A stretch of 23,847 nucleotides of DNA, taken from contig JAGQQT010000005.1 of the NCBI GenBank assembly GCA_020426065.1, positions 1 through 23,847 on the forward strand, in the 5' to 3' direction. This DNA comes from Planctomycetaceae bacterium (lineage in GTDB: Bacteria; Planctomycetota; Planctomycetia; Planctomycetales; Planctomycetaceae). Positions 10,001-17,967 of the stretch are shown in pieces. The notes under the pieces were generated by a model that was not told the origin of the DNA, made no database searches, and saw only the letters and a program-made list of their open reading frames with translations. Positions within the stretch are counted from its first letter, which is position 1. Every line of letters starts with the position of its first letter. The translations under genes were made by a program, and so were the position numbers.

Positions 10001-12994
10001 ATGAAATGGGACCTGCCTCAGGCCGCCAGCATTCTGATCTTTGGAATCCTGATCTGCCAGCCAGCTGGATTCGTTCAGGCACAACCTGCCCCTCCGCCTG
10101 CGGAGTCGCTCGACGATCTGTTTGATCTGCTGGATAACAATAAGCCAGCTCCCCCCGCCCAGCCGGGAACCGTGCCAGTGCCGGCAGGGAGTTCGACTTC
10201 ACCTGACACTCCAGCACCTGCATCCACAACGCAAGCCGCCCCGGCTCCTGCAACTCCACCTGCTTCCGTGGTTGCTCCGCCGGTTATGGATCCGGGACTG
10301 CCCCCCAGAGATGTTCCCGCTGGGAAACTGCAGTTCAATTTCCGATTTGCTGCCTGGGATGATGTGCTGCGGGAACTGGCGTCACTGTCTGGGCTCACAC
10401 TCGATATGCAATCGACTCCACCGGGATCATTTTCCTACTTCGATAAAGAACCCAAAACACCGGTTGAAGCTCTCGATATTCTCAATGGTTACCTGATCCA
10501 GCGTGGTTATCTGCTGGTTCGTCGCGACAATTTTCTGATTGTGGCCAAGATTGAAAACGGGATTCCAGCCAATCTGATTCCGACAATTGATCTGGAAGAC
10601 CTGCAGACCCGGGGAGCCAACGAACTGGTCCGCGTTGTGTTTGATCTTGACACCGCCCGGGCTGAGGATCTGGTTGAAGATGTGCGGAGTCAACTGGGGC
10701 CTCAGGGAGATGTGGTGGCGATGGGCGCGACCAACCGACTGGTGGTTTCCGGACTGGCACTGAATGTTCGCCGGGTGGACAAGCTGTTGAATGGAGTCCG
10801 TCTGGCCTCTGGTCCCAATGAACTCAACTTCCGTGCATTCCAGCTGAAATATATCCCTGCTGGCGATGCCGAACCAACCATTCGTGCTCTTTTGGGTGTG
10901 ACGACGGGCTTTGATGAGGGTTCCTCACGTGGGTCATCCAGGGGGAGCAGTTCATCTGATCCCCGGGCTCAATTCATGCAGATGATGGCCGACAGAATGC
11001 GTGGTGGAGACAGTGGTGGACGTGGCGACTGGGGTGGCGGCGATCGAGGCCGTCCTCCTGAATCCGGCAGGTCATCCAGTTCTTCGACCACTTCCAGTGC
11101 CCGGATCACAGTGGATACTCGCACCAACAGTCTGCTGATTGCTGCAACTCTGGCTGATCTCAATATCGTCGAACAGGCGATTGAGCAGATCGACCTTCCA
11201 GCCAAAGATGGTTCCAATGCGTTCCAGCAGACCAGTGGCCCTGTGCTGAGAGTTTATGAGATTGAGGATGGGGAACTGGATGAGATTTCTGAAACACTGA
11301 CACTGATGGTGCCCGGAGTGATGATCAATGTTGATGATCGGGCAGATGTGCTGCACGTGGTCGCTGATGAAGACAAGCAGCGGGAAGTCTCCGCACTGAT
11401 CAGTACCATTACCGGCAAAGGAACTGGCAGTGAGATGAGCCTGGTCCCCCTGTTCAATCAGGATGCGGAGTGGGTTGCATTGTCGCTCACGAACCTGTTT
11501 GCCGCTGAAGCCAATCCTCCGATCATTCAATCGGATCTGTATGGAACCCACCTGATTGTCCGGGGGAGTTCTGATCAGTTACTCCAGGTCAAGTCCCTGA
11601 TTCTGCAGTTGAGCGAATCCTCCAGGAATATCGGTCCGATTCCCGGGCTCAATTCTGGCCCGGTTCGTTATGTCCCGCTCGAGGGGATCAATGCTTCCGA
11701 GTTTCTGCCACTGCTGGAGCGGATGTGGAATTCCAGTGGTCGCAGTCCACTGCGAATCATTTCTCCGCAGGCTCCTGCGGCACCAGCCAATGAACAGCCA
11801 GCAGCCCCATCTGAAAAACCGGCTGAGGACAGTTCGGTTCAGCAGTCCTCCAGAAGTTCGATTTTTACCCGGTTTGTCGTTCTGCAAACCGAAGAAGATG
11901 AGCAACCAGAAACCATTCAGGAGGAAGCTACCCCAGAACAACCTGCTGCTGCCCGGGATGACCAGGGGATTTCGATTGCCGTCTTTGAAGACCAGCTGGT
12001 CATCAGTGGTGCAAATGAAGCGGACCTGAATGAGTTACAGAGCATGCTGGCCCGATTGCTGCAGCAATATGCCTCCCGCACCCAGTGGTCGATTTATTAC
12101 CTGCGTGTTGCTGAAGCCAGTGCGACGGCTGATATGCTTCGCCAGCTGTTCCCGGACATCGAAGTTGCCAGTACCACTGTGACAACCTCTTCCCGATTTG
12201 GATCGAGTTCCTCATCGGCACCAGAAACAACCACGGTGGCAAACCCGGTGCGGATTGTTCCGGAAACAAGGAGTAATGCACTTTACATTACTGGCCCTCC
12301 AGAAAAGATTCGGGAAATCGAAAATGTATTACGCATTCTCGATAACAACGAGTTACCAGAATCGTATCGGGACCGGGTGGCCCGCAGTATTCCTGTGCAG
12401 TATGCGAGTGTGGAAGATGTTGCTGAGGTCCTGAAGGATGTCTTCGCGGATCGTCTGCCTCAACCAACTGGCGGTCGACGCGGTCCCAACGGAGAAGAAG
12501 TGGGTGGAGGCGTGAGTGCAGGGGAACTGACAATCGGAGTTGATTCCCAGACCAGTCAGATTATTGTCTCGGCCAACGAATCATTGTATCGGGAAGTGGA
12601 AGCCCTGGTGTTGTCCCTGGATGAATCGGCCCGGCTGGCACGGCGAACTGTGCGGGTTGTGAATCTCGAATACGCGAATGCTGCCGACGTGCAGTCGACA
12701 CTCGGTACGCTGATTCCCAAAGTGAGCTTCTCCACCAGTTCCTCCGGCAATCGGGTTTCTTCCTCTCGGGGAGGCCCCTCCGGAGGAGAGAGTGGACGCT
12801 CGGATGATTCTTCCCGCCGTTCGGATGGATCAAGTGGATCCAGTAGCGATGATTCCCGTCGCCGGTTCTTCGAGGAAATGATGCGTCGACGATCCGAAGG
12901 GGGCGGAGATCGGGGTGGTTCACCGTTTGGTGGAGGAGGTCCACCCTTTGGCGGCGGAGGACCTCCCTTTGGTGGTGGATTCCGTGGACGATGA
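10001..12994 (+). CDS. Exported protein of repeated secretin N-domains, lacking the secretin pore
   Basis: The 997-residue protein starts with a signal peptide (hydrophobic ILIFGILI, cleavage likely near FVQA-QPAP at 27) and a Pro/Ala-rich linker to about 107. An N0/STN-like domain follows at about 113-185 (FAAWDDVLRELASLSGLTL ... ALDILNGYLIQRGYLLV). Then come seven or eight N1/N2-like units, each with a V-x-L/Y-E/K-Y-A-x-A-E-x-V opening and an N-x-L-x-I-x-G second half. In GspD/PilQ these form periplasmic rings below the outer-membrane pore. No C-terminal secretin channel domain is present: the protein ends in a Ser/Arg/Gly-rich tail with three PFGGG units. Ser/Gly-rich inserts split several units (about 307-366 and 910-997). 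It lies 78 bp upstream of a GspE-type ATPase gene. Likely envelope location; function unknown. Fold assignment is by pattern. Confidence 0.82.
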   Translation: MKWDLPQAASILIFGILICQPAGFVQAQPAPPPAESLDDLFDLLDNNKPAPPAQPGTVPVPAGSSTSPDTPAPASTTQAAPAPATPPASVVAPPVMDPGLPPRDVPAGKLQFNFRFAAWDDVLRELASLSGLTLDMQSTPPGSFSYFDKEPKTPVEALDILNGYLIQRGYLLVRRDNFLIVAKIENGIPANLIPTIDLEDLQTRGANELVRVVFDLDTARAEDLVEDVRSQLGPQGDVVAMGATNRLVVSGLALNVRRVDKLLNGVRLASGPNELNFRAFQLKYIPAGDAEPTIRALLGVTTGFDEGSSRGSSRGSSSSDPRAQFMQMMADRMRGGDSGGRGDWGGGDRGRPPESGRSSSSSTTSSARITVDTRTNSLLIAATLADLNIVEQAIEQIDLPAKDGSNAFQQTSGPVLRVYEIEDGELDEISETLTLMVPGVMINVDDRADVLHVVADEDKQREVSALISTITGKGTGSEMSLVPLFNQDAEWVALSLTNLFAAEANPPIIQSDLYGTHLIVRGSSDQLLQVKSLILQLSESSRNIGPIPGLNSGPVRYVPLEGINASEFLPLLERMWNSSGRSPLRIISPQAPAAPANEQPAAPSEKPAEDSSVQQSSRSSIFTRFVVLQTEEDEQPETIQEEATPEQPAAARDDQGISIAVFEDQLVISGANEADLNELQSMLARLLQQYASRTQWSIYYLRVAEASATADMLRQLFPDIEVASTTVTTSSRFGSSSSSAPETTTVANPVRIVPETRSNALYITGPPEKIREIENVLRILDNNELPESYRDRVARSIPVQYASVEDVAEVLKDVFADRLPQPTGGRRGPNGEEVGGGVSAGELTIGVDSQTSQIIVSANESLYREVEALVLSLDESARLARRTVRVVNLEYANAADVQSTLGTLIPKVSFSTSSSGNRVSSSRGGPSGGESGRSDDSSRRSDGSSGSSSDDSRRRFFEEMMRRRSEGGGDRGGSPFGGGGPPFGGGGPPFGGGFRGR
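12921..12982 (+). repeat. Coding direct repeat encoding PFGGG units
   Basis: Three imperfect copies of a 21-bp unit encode (P)PFGGGG at the C-terminus of the secretin-domain protein. Codon differences between copies show they are not a very recent duplication. Such tracts can vary in copy number between strains. Confidence 0.6.
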
Positions 12995-13072
12995 TGCTGA
13001 CTGTCTGAGTCGATCTGTAAGAATGAGCGCAGACCTTGACGACATCTGCTGCCAATGAGGTAAGTGATCAAG

Positions 13073-14764
13073 ATGAACTCCCTGGATAGACTCCTGCAAC
13101 GCAAGTTGACTGACGATCAATGGTCGGATGTGCTTGCGCGGGCGTCGGGAGATTCGAACGCACTTTCATCGACGGCGATTGAGCGTGGCTATCTGTCAGA
13201 AGATGAATGGCTGGATCTGGTTGCCGATGCCTACGCCCTTGATGTGGTCAACCTGCGGACGATCAATATCGACCGGGAACTGTTGAACCGCTTTTCCACC
13301 AAAATCATTTTCCGGCACGAAATTCTGCCTTTTGCACGGGAAAATGGTCACGTCAAAGTTGCAGTGGGGAAGCCCTCGGATCTGAATCTGCTGGATGAAC
13401 TGAGCAGTCAAAGTGGTTTTTCGCTGGTGCCAACGCTGGCCCGTCCCAAGGAGATTGCGGAAAAGATCCGGGAACTGCTGGGAGTTGGTGGTGATACGAT
13501 CAATGAACTGGTTCGGATCCAGGCGGATGATGATGAGGATTTTGATCCGCTGGCAGGGCTGGACCGGGAACAGGGGGAACTGGCTGAATCGGCTCAGGCT
13601 CCTTCGGTCATTCGGCTCGTCAATGAACTGTTGATGGAAGCAGTCGAACAGAAAGCGAGCGACGTCCACATTGAGCCGCATGAAACCGGCATCGTGATCC
13701 GGTTTCGTGTTGACGGGATGTTGCGCATTCAACCGGTTCCGCCCGAAATCAATCGGTTTGCTGCGTCGATTGTCACCCGCATGAAAATCATGTCCCGGCT
13801 CAATATTGCCGAGAAGAGACTGCCTCAGGACGGTCGGATCAAGATGCGGGTGGCGGGTCGGGAAATCGATGTTCGCGTTTCGATCATCCCCATGATTTAC
13901 GGGGAAGGGATTGTTCTGCGTCTGCTCGATAAAGATCGAATGGTTTTCGATCTGGAGCACGTCGGCATGCCGGCCGATATCCGGAAGCCGTTCAGCCAGC
14001 TGATCCGTTTGCCTCACGGCATTGTGCTGGTCACCGGGCCAACCGGGAGTGGAAAATCGACCACACTTTACAGTGCCTTGAATGAAATCAAGTCAGCCGA
14101 AACCAAAATCATTACGGTTGAAGATCCCGTTGAATATCACTCCTCCGGGATCAGCCAGATTCAGGTGCACTCGAAAATCGGTCTGACATTTGCGGCTGGC
14201 CTCCGCAGTATTCTCCGTCACGACCCGGACGTCATTCTGATCGGTGAAATTCGAGACGGGGAAACCGCGATCTCAGCCATTCAGGCCTCACTCACCGGGC
14301 ACCTGGTTTTCAGCACGCTGCATACGAATGATGCCCCAGGCGCGATGACCCGTCTGATTGATATGGGAGTTGAACCTTACCTGGTGGCCAGCACTGTGGA
14401 AGGAGTCCTGGCTCAACGGCTGATCCGTCGTTTGTGCAAACACTGTAAGGCAGTTGAACAACCGCACCTGGAAGAGCTTCCTCCCGACTTCCGGGAAAAC
14501 CACACTGGAACCGTTTATAAAGCAGTCGGTTGCCGGGAGTGTTCCGAGATTGGATATGCTGGTCGAATCGGGATTTTCGAACTGCTGCAGAATGATACCG
14601 AGATCCGCGAGATGACAGTCAACAGGGCGTCAACAGCAGATCTCCGCCGTCATGCGATTGCGACCGGCATGACCACGCTCCGTCAGTGCGGCTGGCGTTA
14701 TGTGATTGAGGGTGGGACGAGCATAGAAGAAGTTGTCCGCGTTACTAAAGGTGATATCGGCTGA
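13073..14764 (+). CDS. gspE: GspE/PilB-family secretion ATPase
   Basis: The 563-residue protein has an MshEN/T2SSE N-terminal domain (about 1-140), an acidic hinge ([14 protein letters not shown]), and the GspE core. The core shows Walker [10 protein letters not shown] at 322-330, the Asp box (TVEDPVEY), Walker B with [10 protein letters not shown] at 388-397, the His box ([12 protein letters not shown]) and a CxxC...CxxC zinc site (C455, C458, C487, C490). These ATPases drive pseudopilus or pilus assembly from the cytoplasmic face of the inner membrane. A GTG at 13064 is in frame, but the ATG at 13073 is preferred: GAGG at 13057-13060 is too close to the GTG. It follows the secretin-domain gene by 78 bp. 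No gspF, gspG or other secretion gene follows; a flavoprotein gene does. GspE and PilB cannot be told apart from sequence alone. Confidence 0.94.
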   Translation: MNSLDRLLQRKLTDDQWSDVLARASGDSNALSSTAIERGYLSEDEWLDLVADAYALDVVNLRTINIDRELLNRFSTKIIFRHEILPFARENGHVKVAVGKPSDLNLLDELSSQSGFSLVPTLARPKEIAEKIRELLGVGGDTINELVRIQADDDEDFDPLAGLDREQGELAESAQAPSVIRLVNELLMEAVEQKASDVHIEPHETGIVIRFRVDGMLRIQPVPPEINRFAASIVTRMKIMSRLNIAEKRLPQDGRIKMRVAGREIDVRVSIIPMIYGEGIVLRLLDKDRMVFDLEHVGMPADIRKPFSQLIRLPHGIVLVTGPTGSGKSTTLYSALNEIKSAETKIITVEDPVEYHSSGISQIQVHSKIGLTFAAGLRSILRHDPDVILIGEIRDGETAISAIQASLTGHLVFSTLHTNDAPGAMTRLIDMGVEPYLVASTVEGVLAQRLIRRLCKHCKAVEQPHLEELPPDFRENHTGTVYKAVGCRECSEIGYAGRIGIFELLQNDTEIREMTVNRASTADLRRHAIATGMTTLRQCGWRYVIEGGTSIEEVVRVTKGDIG

Positions 14765-14789
14765 GAACTTCGCTGCTGACTGGAAGTTC
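14765..14789 (+). terminator. Small hairpin just after gspE
   Basis: GAACTTC at 14765-14771 pairs perfectly with GAAGTTC at 14783-14789, with an 11-nt loop, starting at the base after the gspE stop codon. There is no U-rich tail, so it is not a standard intrinsic terminator. It may protect the 3' end, or be chance. Confidence 0.25.
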
Positions 14790-14898
14790 ACCACCTGCGA
14801 CGTTTCTGCCCAAAAACCGTTTGGATCAGGCAGGCAGACTGTCTAGAATCGGGAAAAACAGAGACGAAAATCCGCTCACTTTTTCCCAAGGTCAAGCA

Positions 14899-16215
14899 AT
14901 GATTCAACTTACACCCAGTGATCAGTGTCCTTACATGAACACCGCTGTCGGTGAGAAATACGATGTGATCGTGATTGGTGGAGGTCCTGCCGGAGCCACC
15001 ATTTCCGCACTGCTGGCGGATGCCGGGAAATCTGTTCTGCTGCTGGAACGTGGACTCACTCCCCGTTTTCACGTAGGGGAATCGCTGCTGCCGAAATGCT
15101 ATCCCACCCTGAAAAGACTGGGACTGCTGGACAGGATGAAAGCTTCAGCCTACCCCAAGAAGTTCAGTGTCCAGTTCGTGACAGACATGGGAAAGGTGAC
15201 ACAACCGTTTTATTTCGACGAATACATTCCGCACGAATCTTCCCAGACCTGGCAGGTGGAGCGTGGAGATTTCGATCAGATGCTGATGGCCAGGGCAGCC
15301 GAACTGGGAGCGACCCTCCGCTCGAATGCCCATGTGATGGATATCCTGTTTGAGGGAGACCGTGCGACCGGAGTGAAGGTAAAGCTGAAGTCAGCTTCCG
15401 GGGCCGATGAGGTCAAGCAGATTTCCTCAAAGGTTGTGGTGGATGCCTCCGGGCAATCGGCGATGATTGCCAACCGTCTGGGAGTCAAAAAATCAGATCC
15501 CCGCCTGCAGAAAGGAACTGTCTGGGGTTACTTCGAAAATGCGCTGCGGGATCCCGGCAGGGATGAGGGAGCGACCATCATCATGCAGACTCCGGGGAAA
15601 AAATCCTGGTTCTGGTATATCCCTCTTTCCAACAACATTGTGAGTGTGGGTTGTACTGGCAGCATGCGTTACATGTTTGGCGATTCGAACCTCTCCGCTC
15701 CTGAGGTTTTCGCGAGAGAGCTCGCGAAGTGTGAAGAGATGCAACGCCGTCTGGAGCCAGCAACTCAGTTTGGCGATTTCAAATCGACCCGGGACTTTTC
15801 GTATCGTTCCGGCAAAACGGCTGGTGATGGCTGGGTCCTGATTGGAGATGCCTTCGGGTTTATCGATCCGGTTTATTCATCAGGTGTGCTCCTGGCCATG
15901 GCCTCTGCGGAAATGGCAACGGATGCCATCCTGGATGGCTTTTCCACTGGAGATCTTTCCGGAAAGCAGCTCGGCCGCTGGAATGAGAGTTATGCTGCAG
16001 GGCTGGAGAACTTCAAGAAACTGGTTTATGCCTTCTACACTCCGGGATTCAGCTTCGGCGAATTCTTCATGAAGTATCCCGATTACCGCAACCACATGAC
16101 CGACATCCTGATGGGAGACGTGTTCAAGCCAGGTGTGGATGAGATCTTCGCAAAGATGGGGGAAGTGATTCCTCCTTCCGATCTCGAACCGGAACCGGAA
16201 ATGGCTGAGATGTAG
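14899..16215 (+). CDS. FAD-dependent oxidoreductase with flavin-dependent-halogenase motifs
   Basis: The 438-residue protein is a PHBH-fold flavoprotein. The FAD-binding GGGPAG is at 27-32, the FHVGESLLP segment at 57-65, VVDASGQSAMIANRLG at 180-195 and the second FAD site GDAFGFIDPVYSSG at 316-329. W237-x-W239-x-I-P242 matches the WxWxIP motif of flavin-dependent halogenases, and F321-xx-P324-xx-S327-x-G329 matches their FxxPxxSxG motif. K88 is positioned like the halogenase lysine, though the Gly that usually follows it by two is Ser. The alternative is a geranylgeranyl-reductase-like or other group A oxidoreductase. The frame opens at a TTG (14821), but ATG 14899 has AAGG 7 nt upstream; ATG 14935 is also possible. 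No flavin reductase or substrate-tethering gene is adjacent. Confidence 0.88.
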   Translation: MIQLTPSDQCPYMNTAVGEKYDVIVIGGGPAGATISALLADAGKSVLLLERGLTPRFHVGESLLPKCYPTLKRLGLLDRMKASAYPKKFSVQFVTDMGKVTQPFYFDEYIPHESSQTWQVERGDFDQMLMARAAELGATLRSNAHVMDILFEGDRATGVKVKLKSASGADEVKQISSKVVVDASGQSAMIANRLGVKKSDPRLQKGTVWGYFENALRDPGRDEGATIIMQTPGKKSWFWYIPLSNNIVSVGCTGSMRYMFGDSNLSAPEVFARELAKCEEMQRRLEPATQFGDFKSTRDFSYRSGKTAGDGWVLIGDAFGFIDPVYSSGVLLAMASAEMATDAILDGFSTGDLSGKQLGRWNESYAAGLENFKKLVYAFYTPGFSFGEFFMKYPDYRNHMTDILMGDVFKPGVDEIFAKMGEVIPPSDLEPEPEMAEM

Positions 16216-16344
16216 GGAGAGTTGCAGGTTCCTGCGGAACGATGCCCGCTTTGAACTGCGCAGTGGATTGACCCTGTGTTGTGGCTCAGAGATACTGAAA
16301 CGAACCCTTCAATATTTCTGCTCCCCAACCAGAATTAACTCCAC

Positions 16345-17772
16345 ATGATTCTGCGAAACTGCATCGGCCGGGCACAGTCCAACATTCCCAGGCGATACTC
16401 TGACCTGATGATTGCTCTGTTCCTTCTATTGGTGGGAACCTATGGATCCGCTGTTGAGTCTGCAGAATTCGAGGAAGCCCAGGTTCACAAAAACCGGCCC
16501 AACATTGTGCTGATCCTTGCCGATGATCTGGGAGTGGAAGGGTTGAGCTGTTACGGCGGGACCAGCTATCACACTCCGCGGCTTGATCGGATGGCGGCGG
16601 AAGGAATGCGATTTACGCAGGCGTATGCTCAACCGCTGTGTACCAACACTCGCATCCAGTTGATGACCGGGCAGTACAATCATCGGAACTGGGTCGCATT
16701 TGGAATTCTCGATCCCCGCCTGAAAACATTCGGGCATCTCCTGCAGAATGCAGGCTATCGCACCTGCATGGCGGGGAAGTGGCAGCTGACCAGTTACGAT
16801 CCCCCGGATTACCCGGGAGCGGAGTTGCGTCGCGGCAAGGGAATGCGGATCGAAAAGGCTGGTTTTGACCAGTATTCCGTCTGGCATGCCGAACATACTG
16901 AGGATAAAGGACCGCGGTATGCAGATCCGGTTATCTACCAGAACGGTGAGTTTCGTCAGGATACCGGCGGCAAGTACGGCGAGGATCTGTGGGTGGAGTT
17001 CATCTCGGATTTTCTTGGTGAACAGCGGAAACGGTCCGAACCGTTTTTTGTTTACTACTCAATGACGTTGCCTCACTGGCCGTTTGTGCCCACTCCGAAA
17101 AGCCGCGAATGGGGAATTGAAGAAGAGATGCATCCGCCTCTCGGGACGACGGGTGGCAATGTGAAATTCTTTCCTGATATGGTGACCTATCTGGATGAAA
17201 AAGTGGGACAGGTTCTGGATGCGATTGAGAAAAACGGCTTTGCGGACAATACCCTGATTTTGTTTTACAGCGACAATGGAACCGATCGCCGCGTGATTTC
17301 CAAAACCATGTTTGGAGTTGTCGAGGGAGGAAAAGGGCTGACAACACGAGCAGGAACGCACGTGCCGCTGATCGCCCGCTGGCCGGGTGTGATTCCGGTT
17401 GGGCTGAACCAGAATCTGGTCGACTCAACCGATTTTCTGCCAACATTACTGGAGTTTGCTCAGGCTCCAGTTCCGACTGAATTGAGGCTGGACGGGATCA
17501 GTTTTGCGGCTCAGCTGCGAAATCTGCCAGCGACCCCTCGTGAATGGGTTTTCTGCCATTTTGATCCCCAGCCGGGCTGGGATAAGGAAAAATTTGCTCG
17601 CCAGCGGTTTGTGCAGGATACGAGCTATAAATTGTATGAGACGGGATTGCTCTACCAGATTGAGCAGGATCCGCTGGAACAGATGCCTCTGCCGGAATCT
17701 GCCGATACGAGTAAGGTGCGTCAGCGACTGCAGGAGGTGCTGGATCAGGTTGGGGGAAACGGAGTTCAGTGA
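16345..17772 (+). CDS. Exported sulfatase with altered nucleophile motif
   Basis: The 475-residue protein has a signal peptide (hydrophobic MIALFLLLVGTYGSA, from residue 22) and a full sulfatase/alkaline-phosphatase-like domain. D60 and D61 (LADDLG) with D310 and N311 (YSDNG) are the metal ligands. AGKWQL (K145), H244 in LPHWPF and K330 in EGGKG are also in place. The residue converted to formylglycine in active family members is at C99, but the surrounding motif is C-T-N-T-R, with Asn where CxPxR has Pro. Such enzymes usually remove sulfate from polysaccharides in the periplasm or outside the cell. It could be secreted from ATG 16345, or start at ATG 16408, which gives a shorter signal peptide. 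No sulfatase-maturing enzyme gene is in the window. Substrate unknown. Confidence 0.92.
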   Translation: MILRNCIGRAQSNIPRRYSDLMIALFLLLVGTYGSAVESAEFEEAQVHKNRPNIVLILADDLGVEGLSCYGGTSYHTPRLDRMAAEGMRFTQAYAQPLCTNTRIQLMTGQYNHRNWVAFGILDPRLKTFGHLLQNAGYRTCMAGKWQLTSYDPPDYPGAELRRGKGMRIEKAGFDQYSVWHAEHTEDKGPRYADPVIYQNGEFRQDTGGKYGEDLWVEFISDFLGEQRKRSEPFFVYYSMTLPHWPFVPTPKSREWGIEEEMHPPLGTTGGNVKFFPDMVTYLDEKVGQVLDAIEKNGFADNTLILFYSDNGTDRRVISKTMFGVVEGGKGLTTRAGTHVPLIARWPGVIPVGLNQNLVDSTDFLPTLLEFAQAPVPTELRLDGISFAAQLRNLPATPREWVFCHFDPQPGWDKEKFARQRFVQDTSYKLYETGLLYQIEQDPLEQMPLPESADTSKVRQRLQEVLDQVGGNGVQ

Positions 17773-17967
17773 AGCCAGGCAGGTATTCCAGGGGATCTGG
17801 ATCTGAATACTGGCCAAATTACCGGGCTGCTGTGGCGAATTGTCGCAGTTTTCTCTGGTTCTTCTTTCCCAACCGGACAGGGGTCGATAGATTTTTCTGT
17901 TTGCAAACCAGTGCCGTGATTCCCATGCGGCGTATTCATTTGTTAACCACTCAAGTTACGGATCAAA

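Noticed and set aside
12921..12982. Short repeats as a CRISPR-like array
   Set aside because: They are in-frame coding repeats for PFGGG units, with no spacers.
10001..12994. Calling this gene a complete GspD/PilQ secretin
   Set aside because: No C-terminal channel domain or its typical closing motifs can be seen, so only the N-domain repeats are claimed.
12556..13104. 182-codon minus-strand frame over the end of the secretin-domain gene
   Set aside because: It arises from the Gly/Ser-rich repeats read backwards (PPPKGGPP runs) and has no independent support.
13196..14017. 273-codon frame antisense to gspE
   Set aside because: A mirror frame of conserved coding sequence, rich in His, Gln and Asn as expected from reversed codons.
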